A stretch of DNA of 64,000 nucleotides, from NCBI RefSeq assembly GCF_000379725.1, contig NZ_KB903620.1, forward strand, positions 187,177-251,176, given 5' to 3'. Origin of the DNA: Cytophaga aurantiaca DSM 3654 (GTDB lineage Bacteria > Bacteroidota > Bacteroidia > Cytophagales > Cytophagaceae). How positions within the stretch are numbered: the stretch's first letter is position 1; each line of letters starts with the position of its first letter. The translations under genes and the position numbers were made by a program. Below, piece by piece: positions 36,952 to 45,600 of the stretch. A model generated the notes under the pieces. That model was given only the letters and a program-made list of their open reading frames with translations, was not told where the DNA came from and searched no databases.

Positions 36952-38163
36952 TTAGAATGCGTAGATCGCAGCCATACCGATTGTTGGTTGGATGTTTGTT
37001 GCTTTAGCATCTGAAGAACCCGGATTTTTAACATATCCTTTGAATGCACCACCAAATTCATCGTTTACTTTTGCAACATCAATTCTGAATTCAGGCTTTA
37101 AGTTGAAGTGACCGTCCATAAATTTCAAGTCACCAGTTAATGTGAATTCACTTACTGTACAACCTTGACCGAATGTGCTAGAGATGTATCTTAAACCATC
37201 TTTATCGATGAAGTGTTCAGCACGTAATCCCAAACCGAAGAAGTCAGAGAATCTGTAGTCAGCATATAACGCTGCACCACCCCAAGTTCCTTTAGAATAA
37301 CCATCTGCTTGAGTAGCATCAATTTTCAAGTTAGTACCAAAACCATATGCTGCGTTCAAACCTAATTTGAAGGCGTCAGTCAATTGGTAAGTAGTTGTTA
37401 AGTCAAATAAGTGAGATACACATTTTGTTCCGCCTGGAGGTGTTGTTCCGAATTTGTTAGAGATTGTTGGGAAAGACCATCCGTTTCTTTCATCACCACC
37501 GATGTAGTTTACATAGATGTTGAATCCGTCTGTTGGAGCAACATAAATTTGTGCAATCGCTGATTTTGTTCCGTTGAAATCATACATCTCATCCCAACCG
37601 TTTACAATACCGGCCATAATACCGAAGCTTTCAGAGATTTCATACGAAGCTTTAGCACCAGTATGGTAGAATGGACCGTTACCAAATAGGTAAGATAGAG
37701 AGTAGTTGTAGTTTAAAGGAGCATCGATCAATTCATAACCAACGTGCGTACCAAACTGACCAACTGTAACATTCAATTTATCTGTAAACATATAAGAGAA
37801 ATATGCTTGCTTGATTGATATATCATTTGCACCTAAAACGTTACCGAAGTTACCTAAAACTGAGTTTGGACCGTAGGTAAGGTCCACAACTACTTCAGAT
37901 TTATCTGTAGTGTAAGCAAACTTTGTTTGTGCTAAACCTAAAGAGAACTGGTTGTTCTTAATATCAAAGATACGACCTGGGTTTTCAGTAAATGTAAGAC
38001 CTGGATCAGGTGTTGGATTGTTTAAGTTATATTGATAGTAAACATCTACGTAACCGGAGATCGTCAATTTTCCACTTTTTGTAGAATCTTCATTTACCCC
38101 TGCCTGAGATGTGAACGCTGAGAACAGTAAAGATGCCAGCGTAACGAGTGCAAATTTCTTCAT
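36952..38163 (-). CDS. BBP2-type outer-membrane beta-barrel porin
   Basis: From the ATG at 38163 (MKKFALVTLASLLFSAFTSQA, a standard signal peptide) the protein has 403 residues. A longer ORF from 38292 adds 43 implausible residues before the signal peptide. The mature protein is made of alternating amphipathic strands with aromatic girdles (ISGYVDVYYQYNLNN, NISIKQ-like turns, a final TIGMAAIYAF with terminal aromatic). This matches the BBP2/OmpL-like porin family, probably a general or poorly specific diffusion channel. It is monocistronic, with long AT-rich upstream DNA, often seen for highly expressed porins. Confidence 0.85.
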   Translation of the reverse strand: MKKFALVTLASLLFSAFTSQAGVNEDSTKSGKLTISGYVDVYYQYNLNNPTPDPGLTFTENPGRIFDIKNNQFSLGLAQTKFAYTTDKSEVVVDLTYGPNSVLGNFGNVLGANDISIKQAYFSYMFTDKLNVTVGQFGTHVGYELIDAPLNYNYSLSYLFGNGPFYHTGAKASYEISESFGIMAGIVNGWDEMYDFNGTKSAIAQIYVAPTDGFNIYVNYIGGDERNGWSFPTISNKFGTTPPGGTKCVSHLFDLTTTYQLTDAFKLGLNAAYGFGTNLKIDATQADGYSKGTWGGAALYADYRFSDFFGLGLRAEHFIDKDGLRYISSTFGQGCTVSEFTLTGDLKFMDGHFNLKPEFRIDVAKVNDEFGGAFKGYVKNPGSSDAKATNIQPTIGMAAIYAF

Positions 38164-38674
38164 AGTAATAATTCGTTTAGTTGGTAATAATTTGATAAAA
38201 GGGTTGGTTAATTTTTTTATGTCCTGTCTGAATACCGGGTTAGAATATTCATATCGTTCATGATGTAAACATAAGGCAAAATACAATTCCACGCAAATCT
38301 GAATTCTATCTAAAATCTAATATTTGTGTACTATTTCGCTTTAAAATGCCTTTATTATTGAAATAATACAATAGAATAATTATTAAACAAAATATTCAGA
38401 ATTGCTACAAAATTAAAATAGTACAATTTTAGAGCATGAAAAAGCCTTTAAATAAGCGGCAAAAAATGTAATTCCAGTCGATTCTACGTGTTTTCCGGTA
38501 TTGACACCTAAATATTGACCTTACATTATTCATATTTGTATGTTTTATTTAAAAATAAGTTAAAATTTTAACCACTTTTTTTAAAAAAAACATTTTTTTT
38601 TAATTTTTAGGCTAAAATTCAAACCAAAAAATTGAATTTTATATATTTTCGATGAAAAACAGTCTGGATTAGAC
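38164..38674. other. Long AT-rich upstream region of the porin gene
   Basis: More than 500 bp lie between the porin start and the gpmI terminator. It contains long A/T runs (for example near 38571-38615). No ORF, RNA gene or clear -33/-7 promoter was recognised by eye. Confidence 0.4.
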
Positions 38675-38705
38675 AAAAAAAGTCCCGCCTGAAGAGCGGG
38701 ACTTT
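38675..38705 (-). terminator. gpmI terminator
   Basis: AAAGTCCCGC (38679-38688) and GCGGGACTTT (38696-38705) form a perfect 10-bp stem with a 7-nt loop. The preceding A-run gives a T-run on the minus strand. It lies 28 bp after the gpmI stop. Confidence 0.9.
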
Positions 38706-38733
38706 AAATTTTAATCTGAATTTCGGTTTATTC

Positions 38734-40254
38734 TTATAAAACAGACTCTCCTGTCATTTCTTTAGGTTTAGTAACACCCATCAATTCTAATATAGTAGGA
38801 GCAAGATCTCCTAATTTACCATCCTTTAAAGGCTTATTATAGGCATTATCTATTAGAATACACGGAACAAGGTTTGTTGTATGGGCAGTATTCGGACTTC
38901 CATCTTCGTTGATCATGTAATCTGCATTGCCATGGTCAGCAATAACAATAGCTGTATAGCCATTTGCAAGAGCAGTAGTTACAACCGCTTCTGTACACCC
39001 ATCAACAACTTCGCATGCTTTTACTGCTGCTTCAAACACACCTGTATGACCTACCATATCCGGGTTTGCAAAGTTCAATACAATAAAATCCGGATCCTTC
39101 GATTTTAATTCAGCAATGATCTTATCCTTGATTTCATTTGCACTCATCTCCGGAGCCAGATCATACGTTGCTACTTTTGGAGACGCAGCCATCAATCTTT
39201 TCTCTCCTTTAAATGGTTCTTCTCTTCCACCTGAAAAGAAGAATGTAACGTGCGGATACTTTTCTGTTTCAGCAATACGAATCTGCTTTTTACCTGCAGC
39301 TTCTAATACTTCACCAAGTGTGTTGCTTAAATTATCTTTATCAAAAATGACTTTAACATTATTAAATGTGTCGTCATAATTGGTCATGGTTACATAATAC
39401 AGATCCTGCTTGAACATGTTTTGTTCGTGAAAATCTTTTTGTGTCAACGCCACTGTGATTTCACGTCCACGATCGGTACGGAAGTTAAAGCAGATCACCA
39501 CATCCCCTTTTTCAATCTTAGCAAGAGGTTTGTCGCTGCCATCTACAATTACTACCGGCTTGATGAATTCATCTGTAACGCCTGCTGCATAAGAAGCTTC
39601 GATTGCTTTCACTGCGTCTGTGGCATGTTCGCCTTCACCATGTACCATTACATCATACGCCAACTTTACGCGTTCCCAACGATTGTCGCGATCCATTGCA
39701 AAATAACGACCTATGATCGAAGCGATCTTGCCAGTTGATTTTGCCATAGATTCCTGCAGTTCTTTTACAAAACCCAAACCACTCTTAGGATCGCAATCTC
39801 TTCCGTCTGTGAATGCGTGTACAAACACATCTTTCAAACCATATTGGTGTGCAATAGAGCAAAGTCCTTTAACGTGATTCACGTGCGAGTGCACGCCGCC
39901 ATCAGAAACTAAACCTATAAAGTGTACTTTCTTGTTATTCGTTTTTGCATAATTGAAAGCATCTTTTATCGCAGGTTCATCAGCCAAGGTATTATTTTCT
40001 ACTGCTAAATTAATTTTAACCAGATCCTGATATACAATACGGCCGGCACCGATATTCATGTGACCAACTTCTGAATTACCCATCTGGCCGACAGGTAAAC
40101 CAACAGCCAATCCCGATGCTTCCAGCTTGCTATGCGGATATTTCAAAAACAGTGAGTCTACAAATGGTGTTTTAGCTGCAGCTATCGCTGAAACTTTTGG
40201 ATTGGTTCCTAAACCCCATCCATCCAGAATCATTAAAATTACTTTCTTATTCAT
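38734..40254 (-). CDS. gpmI: 2,3-bisphosphoglycerate-independent phosphoglycerate mutase
   Basis: The 506-residue alkaline-phosphatase-superfamily enzyme interconverts 3- and 2-phosphoglycerate in glycolysis. The N-terminal LMILDGWGLG carries a metal-binding aspartate, GQMGNSEVGHMNIGAGR holds the phospho-accepting serine (Ser61), and TDGRDCDP, MVGHTG and VIADHGNADYM supply the remaining metal ligands. Length is standard. It is transcribed alone and ends at a strong terminator. Confidence 0.97.
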   Translation of the reverse strand: MNKKVILMILDGWGLGTNPKVSAIAAAKTPFVDSLFLKYPHSKLEASGLAVGLPVGQMGNSEVGHMNIGAGRIVYQDLVKINLAVENNTLADEPAIKDAFNYAKTNNKKVHFIGLVSDGGVHSHVNHVKGLCSIAHQYGLKDVFVHAFTDGRDCDPKSGLGFVKELQESMAKSTGKIASIIGRYFAMDRDNRWERVKLAYDVMVHGEGEHATDAVKAIEASYAAGVTDEFIKPVVIVDGSDKPLAKIEKGDVVICFNFRTDRGREITVALTQKDFHEQNMFKQDLYYVTMTNYDDTFNNVKVIFDKDNLSNTLGEVLEAAGKKQIRIAETEKYPHVTFFFSGGREEPFKGEKRLMAASPKVATYDLAPEMSANEIKDKIIAELKSKDPDFIVLNFANPDMVGHTGVFEAAVKACEVVDGCTEAVVTTALANGYTAIVIADHGNADYMINEDGSPNTAHTTNLVPCILIDNAYNKPLKDGKLGDLAPTILELMGVTKPKEMTGESVL

Positions 40255-40533
40255 TATACCAGGTTCTTATGTTCTTATATATGTCTCTCAAAATTATGAA
40301 TAAATTCTGTGAGAATTTGATATTCGTAGAAACTTTAAACAATAACACATCCCAATTGAATCCCGTATTCATATTTAAACACATTAATACTACGAATGCA
40401 TTCATACACATTAATAAAATGTTTAATCTCTTACCAAATCTATTCCTCTATAAACATGGCTGTTATACCTTTAAGGAGAATAATCTCTCATAAAACCTCT
40501 TTTTGGCACTATTTTGGCTCTAACAAGCAGTAT

Positions 40534-40962
40534 ATGAATAAAATCCGGACAATAAGTTTTCTATTATCAGCAATACTGTTCGTTTTGTTGGTTCAAGTAA
40601 ATGAGGTTCAGGCACAGACGTCACAATCTATGCCCGATGTTATAGAAAATATTCGTATATCCATTAAGATGGCTAACTCGAAAGAGTTAACTGCTTTTAT
40701 GAGCGATATGGTAGAAATTCAACTTCCGGATCAAGACAGAAATAATTACAGCAAAACCCAGGCTGAATTTGTGATGCGTGATTTTATGAAAAAATATCCG
40801 CCTACAAATTTCACTTATATACATAAAGTACTTGATAAAGATGACTTTAAATTCACCATTGGTGAGTATGTATGTGCGGCAGGTACAATGCGGGTTACCA
40901 TGGTGTTAAAACCGGTGAATGGTAAGTTTCTGATCGATTCCATAATAATAGAGCATAAGTAA
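40534..40962 (+). CDS. Secreted DUF4783 protein
   Basis: From the ATG at 40534 (MNKIRTISFLLSAILFVLLV) the protein has 142 residues with a signal peptide ending near VQAQ. An upstream ATG at 40396 would put 46 unusual residues before the signal peptide and is rejected. The mature part (VIENIRISIKMANSKELTAFM, FVMRDFMKKYPP, GTMRVTMVLKPVNGKFLIDSI) matches DUF4783, an NTF2-like Bacteroidota family of unknown function. It is followed by a 24-bp terminator stem and then nadC. Confidence 0.8.
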   Translation: MNKIRTISFLLSAILFVLLVQVNEVQAQTSQSMPDVIENIRISIKMANSKELTAFMSDMVEIQLPDQDRNNYSKTQAEFVMRDFMKKYPPTNFTYIHKVLDKDDFKFTIGEYVCAAGTMRVTMVLKPVNGKFLIDSIIIEHK

Positions 40963-40997
40963 TTTCATGTAGTTTAGTTTATATAGTATATTTTCGC

Positions 40998-41052
40998 AAA
41001 AGTCCCCCGATCCCGATCCCGATAACTATCGGGATGGGACGGGGGACTTTTT
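40998..41052 (+). terminator. Long bulged terminator hairpin
   Basis: AAAAGTCCCCCG-A-TCCC-G-ATCCCGAT pairs with ATCGGGATGGGACGGGGGACTTTT around a 4-nt AACT loop, a 24-bp stem with two one-base bulges, followed by a T-run. It ends the DUF4783 transcript. The tandem CCCGAT units stand out as GC-rich in this genome. Confidence 0.92.
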
Positions 41053-41104
41053 GTTGCTACACAAAGAATAACTACCGACAGTATTCTTTTTAGTTATTAT
41101 CCAT

Positions 41105-41112
41105 TAATTTTG
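41105..41112 (+). promoter_or_regulatory. Candidate -7 element of nadC
   Basis: TAATTTTG matches TAnnTTTG exactly. It ends only 4 bp before the ATG at 41117 but 22 bp before the ATG at 41135, which favours the latter as start. No -33 TTTG was seen. Confidence 0.4.
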
Positions 41113-41134
41113 CCGGATGCAGTACACTTATTTA

Positions 41135-41974
41135 ATGCCGGAACTTATTGATGCTTTCATTGACAATGCCTTAGCTGAAGATATCGGTGATGGAGATCAT
41201 ACCTCGCTTGCTTCGATCCCTGCGGGGCAAACGGGCAGAGCTCAGTTGATATTGAAAGACGAGGGTATTTTAGCAGGTATTGAAATAGCGAAACGCATTT
41301 TTGATCGTGTAGATCCTAATCTTGCTGTAACTGTAAATATGAAAGATGGCGATCGATTTACTCCGGGCCAAATTGCCTTAACTGTTAACGGTTCTGTGCA
41401 TTCCATATTGGCTGCTGAGCGTTTGGTGCTAAATACCATGCAACGTATGAGCGGAATTGCCAGCTATACAAACTACTTGCAATCGTTGATCGCACATACT
41501 AAAGCAAAGTTATTGGATACACGAAAAACAACGCCCAATTTCAGAATGATGGAAAAATGGGCCGTTAAAATAGGCGGCGGCGTGAATCACCGTTATGGCT
41601 TATTTGATATGATCCTGTTGAAAGACAATCACGTGGATTATTCCGGTGGTATAAAACAAGCTTTAAAAAACAGTAAAGAATATATCCGCAAAACGAATAA
41701 GCCTTTAAAAATTGAAATTGAAACAAGAAATCTGAGAGAGGTTAAGGAAGCCCTTGAAGAAGGCGGTGCATTTCGCATTATGCTTGACAATATGAGCCCT
41801 GCCTTAATGAAGGAGGCGGTTACACTAATTAATAACACGGCAGAAACAGAGGCTTCCGGAGGGATCAATGAAGACACAATTGTTGCCGTAGCTGAATCCG
41901 GTGTAGATTTTATCTCTGTGGGTTCATTAAGCCATAGTTATAAAAGTAAAGACATGAGTCTGAAAGCTTACTAA
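41135..41974 (+). CDS. nadC: Nicotinate-nucleotide pyrophosphorylase (quinolinate phosphoribosyltransferase)
   Basis: The enzyme makes nicotinate mononucleotide from quinolinate and PRPP in NAD synthesis. Start M at 41135 (MPELIDAFIDNALAEDIGDG) gives 279 residues; an ATG six codons upstream (41117) is possible but sits inside a likely promoter. Signature blocks are AEDIGDGDHTSLASIP, LLDTRKTTPNFRMMEKWAV, GGVNHRYGLFDMILLKDNH and IEIETRNLREVKEAL, then SGGINEDTI and ESGVDFISVGSL. No other nad gene is adjacent. Confidence 0.94.
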   Translation: MPELIDAFIDNALAEDIGDGDHTSLASIPAGQTGRAQLILKDEGILAGIEIAKRIFDRVDPNLAVTVNMKDGDRFTPGQIALTVNGSVHSILAAERLVLNTMQRMSGIASYTNYLQSLIAHTKAKLLDTRKTTPNFRMMEKWAVKIGGGVNHRYGLFDMILLKDNHVDYSGGIKQALKNSKEYIRKTNKPLKIEIETRNLREVKEALEEGGAFRIMLDNMSPALMKEAVTLINNTAETEASGGINEDTIVAVAESGVDFISVGSLSHSYKSKDMSLKAY

Positions 41975-42079
41975 AAAGCACATTCCTTCTATAAGACTTA
42001 GTTAAGCAAGATGATTTTTTTGCTTAACTTGCATCGAAATTCAAAATCGTAAATCCAGTACATTTAATATATAGTATTC

Positions 42080-42562
42080 ATGATCGTTAAAACAAAAAGA
42101 TACCAGCTGACGCCAAAAGAATTTATTAAAGCAGGCTTATGGTCTATTGCCAAAGAGCAATGGTGGTATGTTGTATTCCCATTTGTATTTGGTTGTATTG
42201 CCTTTTTATTGCCGGACGAAAAATGGTGGTTTATTATTCCTGCTATTTTAGCTGTGGCATTGTATACCTTATTCTGGTACATCCAATTCTTAGGTGCTAC
42301 TCAAATGGAGCAGGCCAAAATGATGTTTGAGAAAATGAGCTACGAAATTGATAGTCGTCAATTACTTATTAAACTAAATGAAAAACAAGGAAGCCCTGTG
42401 AAGTGGGATATGTTTAAAAAAGTTTATAAGAGAAAGAATGATTTCTTATTTATCATGGGCAGAGGTCAGTTTTTACTTCTTCCATATAAAATATTCACAA
42501 CAGATAATGATTTAAAATTTGTTGAATCTATTTTAAACAGAAAAGAATTGATTCAAAAATAA
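42080..42562 (+). CDS. YcxB-like membrane protein
   Basis: The 160-residue protein has two membrane spans close together (about residues 30-46 and 50-70) followed by a C-terminal cytosolic domain with WDMFKKVYKRKNDFLFIMG and FLLLPYKIF. The two-span plus PH-like C-terminal layout resembles the YcxB-like family, of unknown function. It is monocistronic and ends at a very strong bidirectional terminator convergent with the GH8 cellulase gene. Confidence 0.65.
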   Translation: MIVKTKRYQLTPKEFIKAGLWSIAKEQWWYVVFPFVFGCIAFLLPDEKWWFIIPAILAVALYTLFWYIQFLGATQMEQAKMMFEKMSYEIDSRQLLIKLNEKQGSPVKWDMFKKVYKRKNDFLFIMGRGQFLLLPYKIFTTDNDLKFVESILNRKELIQK

Positions 42563-42580
42563 TCCTTCTTCTACATAGCA

Positions 42581-42628
42581 TATAAACAAAGAGCCTTCCG
42601 TTAATTAGCGGAAGGCTCTTTGTTTATA
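42581..42628. terminator. 20-bp perfect bidirectional terminator
   Basis: TATAAACAAAGAGCCTTCCG (42581-42600) and its exact complement at 42609-42628 enclose an 8-nt loop TTAATTAG. It separates the plus-strand YcxB-like gene from the minus-strand GH8 gene. Confidence 0.92.
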
Positions 42629-42675
42629 TGGCTTATATCTTACCGAACTAACAGATTTTATATCTGTCATTAAAT

Positions 42676-45600
42676 TTAATATTTAACAATTCTGTTCATT
42701 GCGGATTTGTCATCCCACTGAAGCATCAATTGGTAAACACCTGCTGCAACATCTGTTTCAATCTGCACTGCAGCGCCTGAGTATTCAATGATGCCTCTGC
42801 GTACAACATTTCCTGTAGCATCAATAAGCATATATGATACATTTGTAGTGACTGACGTATTCATGTCAATTGTTATTGTACCGTTACATGGTATCGGATA
42901 AACGGAAACTACTGTTTCTGTTGAAGGAAGTGTTACAGGCGTTGCCGGACCAACTACCACCGTTGTGGTTATCGTTGATGTCTGTGACGCAGGATTAGTT
43001 TCTTTCACAGTAACGGATCCGCTTGATGATCCGAAATTCACCACAATAGAATTTGTATTTTGTCCGCTAACAATTGTTGCACCCGCAGGAACAGTCCAAA
43101 CATAGGTCATTCCCGGTTGGTCTGTAACAGAATATGTTACGTTGGTTTGATTAGCTGTTACGTTTGTTGGACCTGTAATACTTGTATCAAACGTTGGATA
43201 TGGACTTACTGTAATGGTAATGCTTGATGAGTTTACTGTAGGCGCTGTTACACAGCCTGCATTTGAAGTCATGATAACACTTATTGAAGTGCCGTTTGTT
43301 AATGTGCTTGATGAGAAGGTTGCATTTGTTGCTCCGGATATTTCATTAATACCATTTCTCCACTGATAGGTGGGCGCAGTGCCTCCATTCGTTGGTGTTG
43401 CTGTAAATGTAAGCGTTTGTCCGGCATATGCATTGCTGGTTGGAGAAACAACAATATTTACAGATGCTGTTAAAGACGAACTAACATTCATTGTTACAGA
43501 TGCTGAAGTTGCAGTATTGCTTGTTCTACAAGTTGCAGTAGAAGTCATTACTACACTGAATTGATCATTATTTGCAATCGATGAAGTTATATATGTAGCA
43601 CCCGTTGCGCCGGAAATATCACTGCCGTTTTTTCTCCATTGATACGTTGGTGTTCCGCCATTCGTGGGAGTTGCTGAGAATGTAACAGAAGTGCCCGCAC
43701 AAATGGTTGTTGCATTGGCAATGGCTGAAACACCAGGTGTAACACTTGCATTAACCACCATCGTAATCTGAGAAGATGTTGCAGTATTTGTCGTTCTGCA
43801 AGTGGCAGTAGAAGTCATTACTACACTAATCTTATCATTATTAACGCTTGATGAAGTTGTGTATGTGGATGTAGTCGCACCGGATATATTGCTTCCGTTG
43901 TTCAACCATTGGTAGGTTGGAGTGCCACCATTTGTTTGTGTTGCTGTGAATGTAACAGCAGTGCCTGCACAAACAGTTGTTGCGCTGGCTCCTATTAAAA
44001 CACCTGGTGTAACACTTGCATTTACAGCCATTGTTATTTGATTCGATGTTGCAGCATTTACTGATCTGCAATTCGCAGTAGAAGTCATTACAACATCAAA
44101 TACATCTCCATTCGAAATCACCGAAGTTGAATAGGTTGCTGATGTTGCGCCTGAAATAGCTGCCGTGTTTTTTCTCCATTGATAGCTTGGAGTGCCACCG
44201 TTTGTTGGTGCAGCTGTGAATGTAACAGCAGTTCCTGTACAAATCGTTGTTGTGCTTGTACTTGCAATTACGCTTGGCGTAACACTCGTTGTAATTGTAA
44301 TTGTTACCTGATTTGAGTTTGCAGTATTCGCTGATCTACAATTGGCAGTAGAAGTCATTACAACATCAAATACATCTCCGTTGGAAATCACCGAAGTTGC
44401 ATACGTTGCTGAGGTCGCTCCTGAAATTGCTACTGTATTTTTTCTCCATTGATAGCTTGGCGTACCACCGTTTGTTGGTGTTGCTGTGAATGTAACAGCA
44501 GTGCCAGTACAAATTGTTGTTGCATCTGCAGCGGCAGCTACATTTGGTGTTACACTTGCTGTTACCGTCATCGTCACCGGATTTGAGGTAGCAGTATTTG
44601 CTGATCTGCAATTCGCAGTAGAAGTCATTACAACATCAAATACATCTCCATTCGAAATTACCGTAGTTGAATAAGTCGCTGATGTCGCTCCTCCAATGGC
44701 CGTGGAATTTTTTCTCCATTGATAGCTTGGCGTGCCACCATTTGTTGGTGCAGCTGTGAATGTAACAGACATTCCTGTGCAAATCGTTGTTGTGCTTGTA
44801 CTTGCAATTACGCTTGGAGTAACGCTTGCTGTTACCGTCATGGTTATCTGATTGGAATTTGCAGTATTTGCCGATCTGCAATTGGCAGTAGAAGTCATTA
44901 CAACATCAAACACATCTCCATTCGAAATTGCTGTAGTTGAATAAGTCGCAGATGTAGCTCCTGAAATAGCTACAGTATTCTTTCTCCATTGATAGCTTGG
45001 TGTGCCGCCGTTTGTTGGTGTTGCTGTGAATGTAACCGTAGTTCCTGCACAAATGGTTGTTGCATCTGCAGCAACCGCTACACTAGGGGTTACACTTGCT
45101 GTTACCGTCATCGTCACCGGATTTGAGGTAGCAGTATTTGCTGATCTGCAATTCGCAGTAGAAGTCATTACAACATCAAACACATCTCCATTCGAAATTG
45201 CTGTAGTTGAATAAGTCGCAGATGTAGCTCCTCCAATGGCCGTGGAATTTTTTCTCCATTGATAGCTTGGCGTGCCACCATTTGTTGGTGCAGCTGTGAA
45301 TGTAACAGAAGTTCCTGTACAAACAGTAGTTGCGCCTGTGCTTGCAATTACTATTGGAGTAACGCTTGCTGTTACCGTCATGGTTACTTGATTGGAATTG
45401 GCAGTATTTGCCGATCTGCAGTTGGCAGTAGAAGTCATCACAACATCAAATACATCTCCGTTGGAAATTGCTGAGGTTGCATACGTTGCTGTTGTAGCTC
45501 CTGAAATAGCTACAGTATTCTTTCTCCATTGATAGCTTGGTGTGCCGCCGTTTGTTGGTGTTGCTGTGAATGTAACCGTAGTTCCTGCACAAATGGTTGT

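Noticed and set aside
38164-38292. Upstream start for the BBP2 porin
   Set aside because: It would put 43 residues before a classic signal peptide.
40197-40493. 98-codon ORF overlapping the gpmI start and the following spacer
   Set aside because: Composition is typical of untranslated AT-rich spacer and it overlaps gpmI on the other strand.
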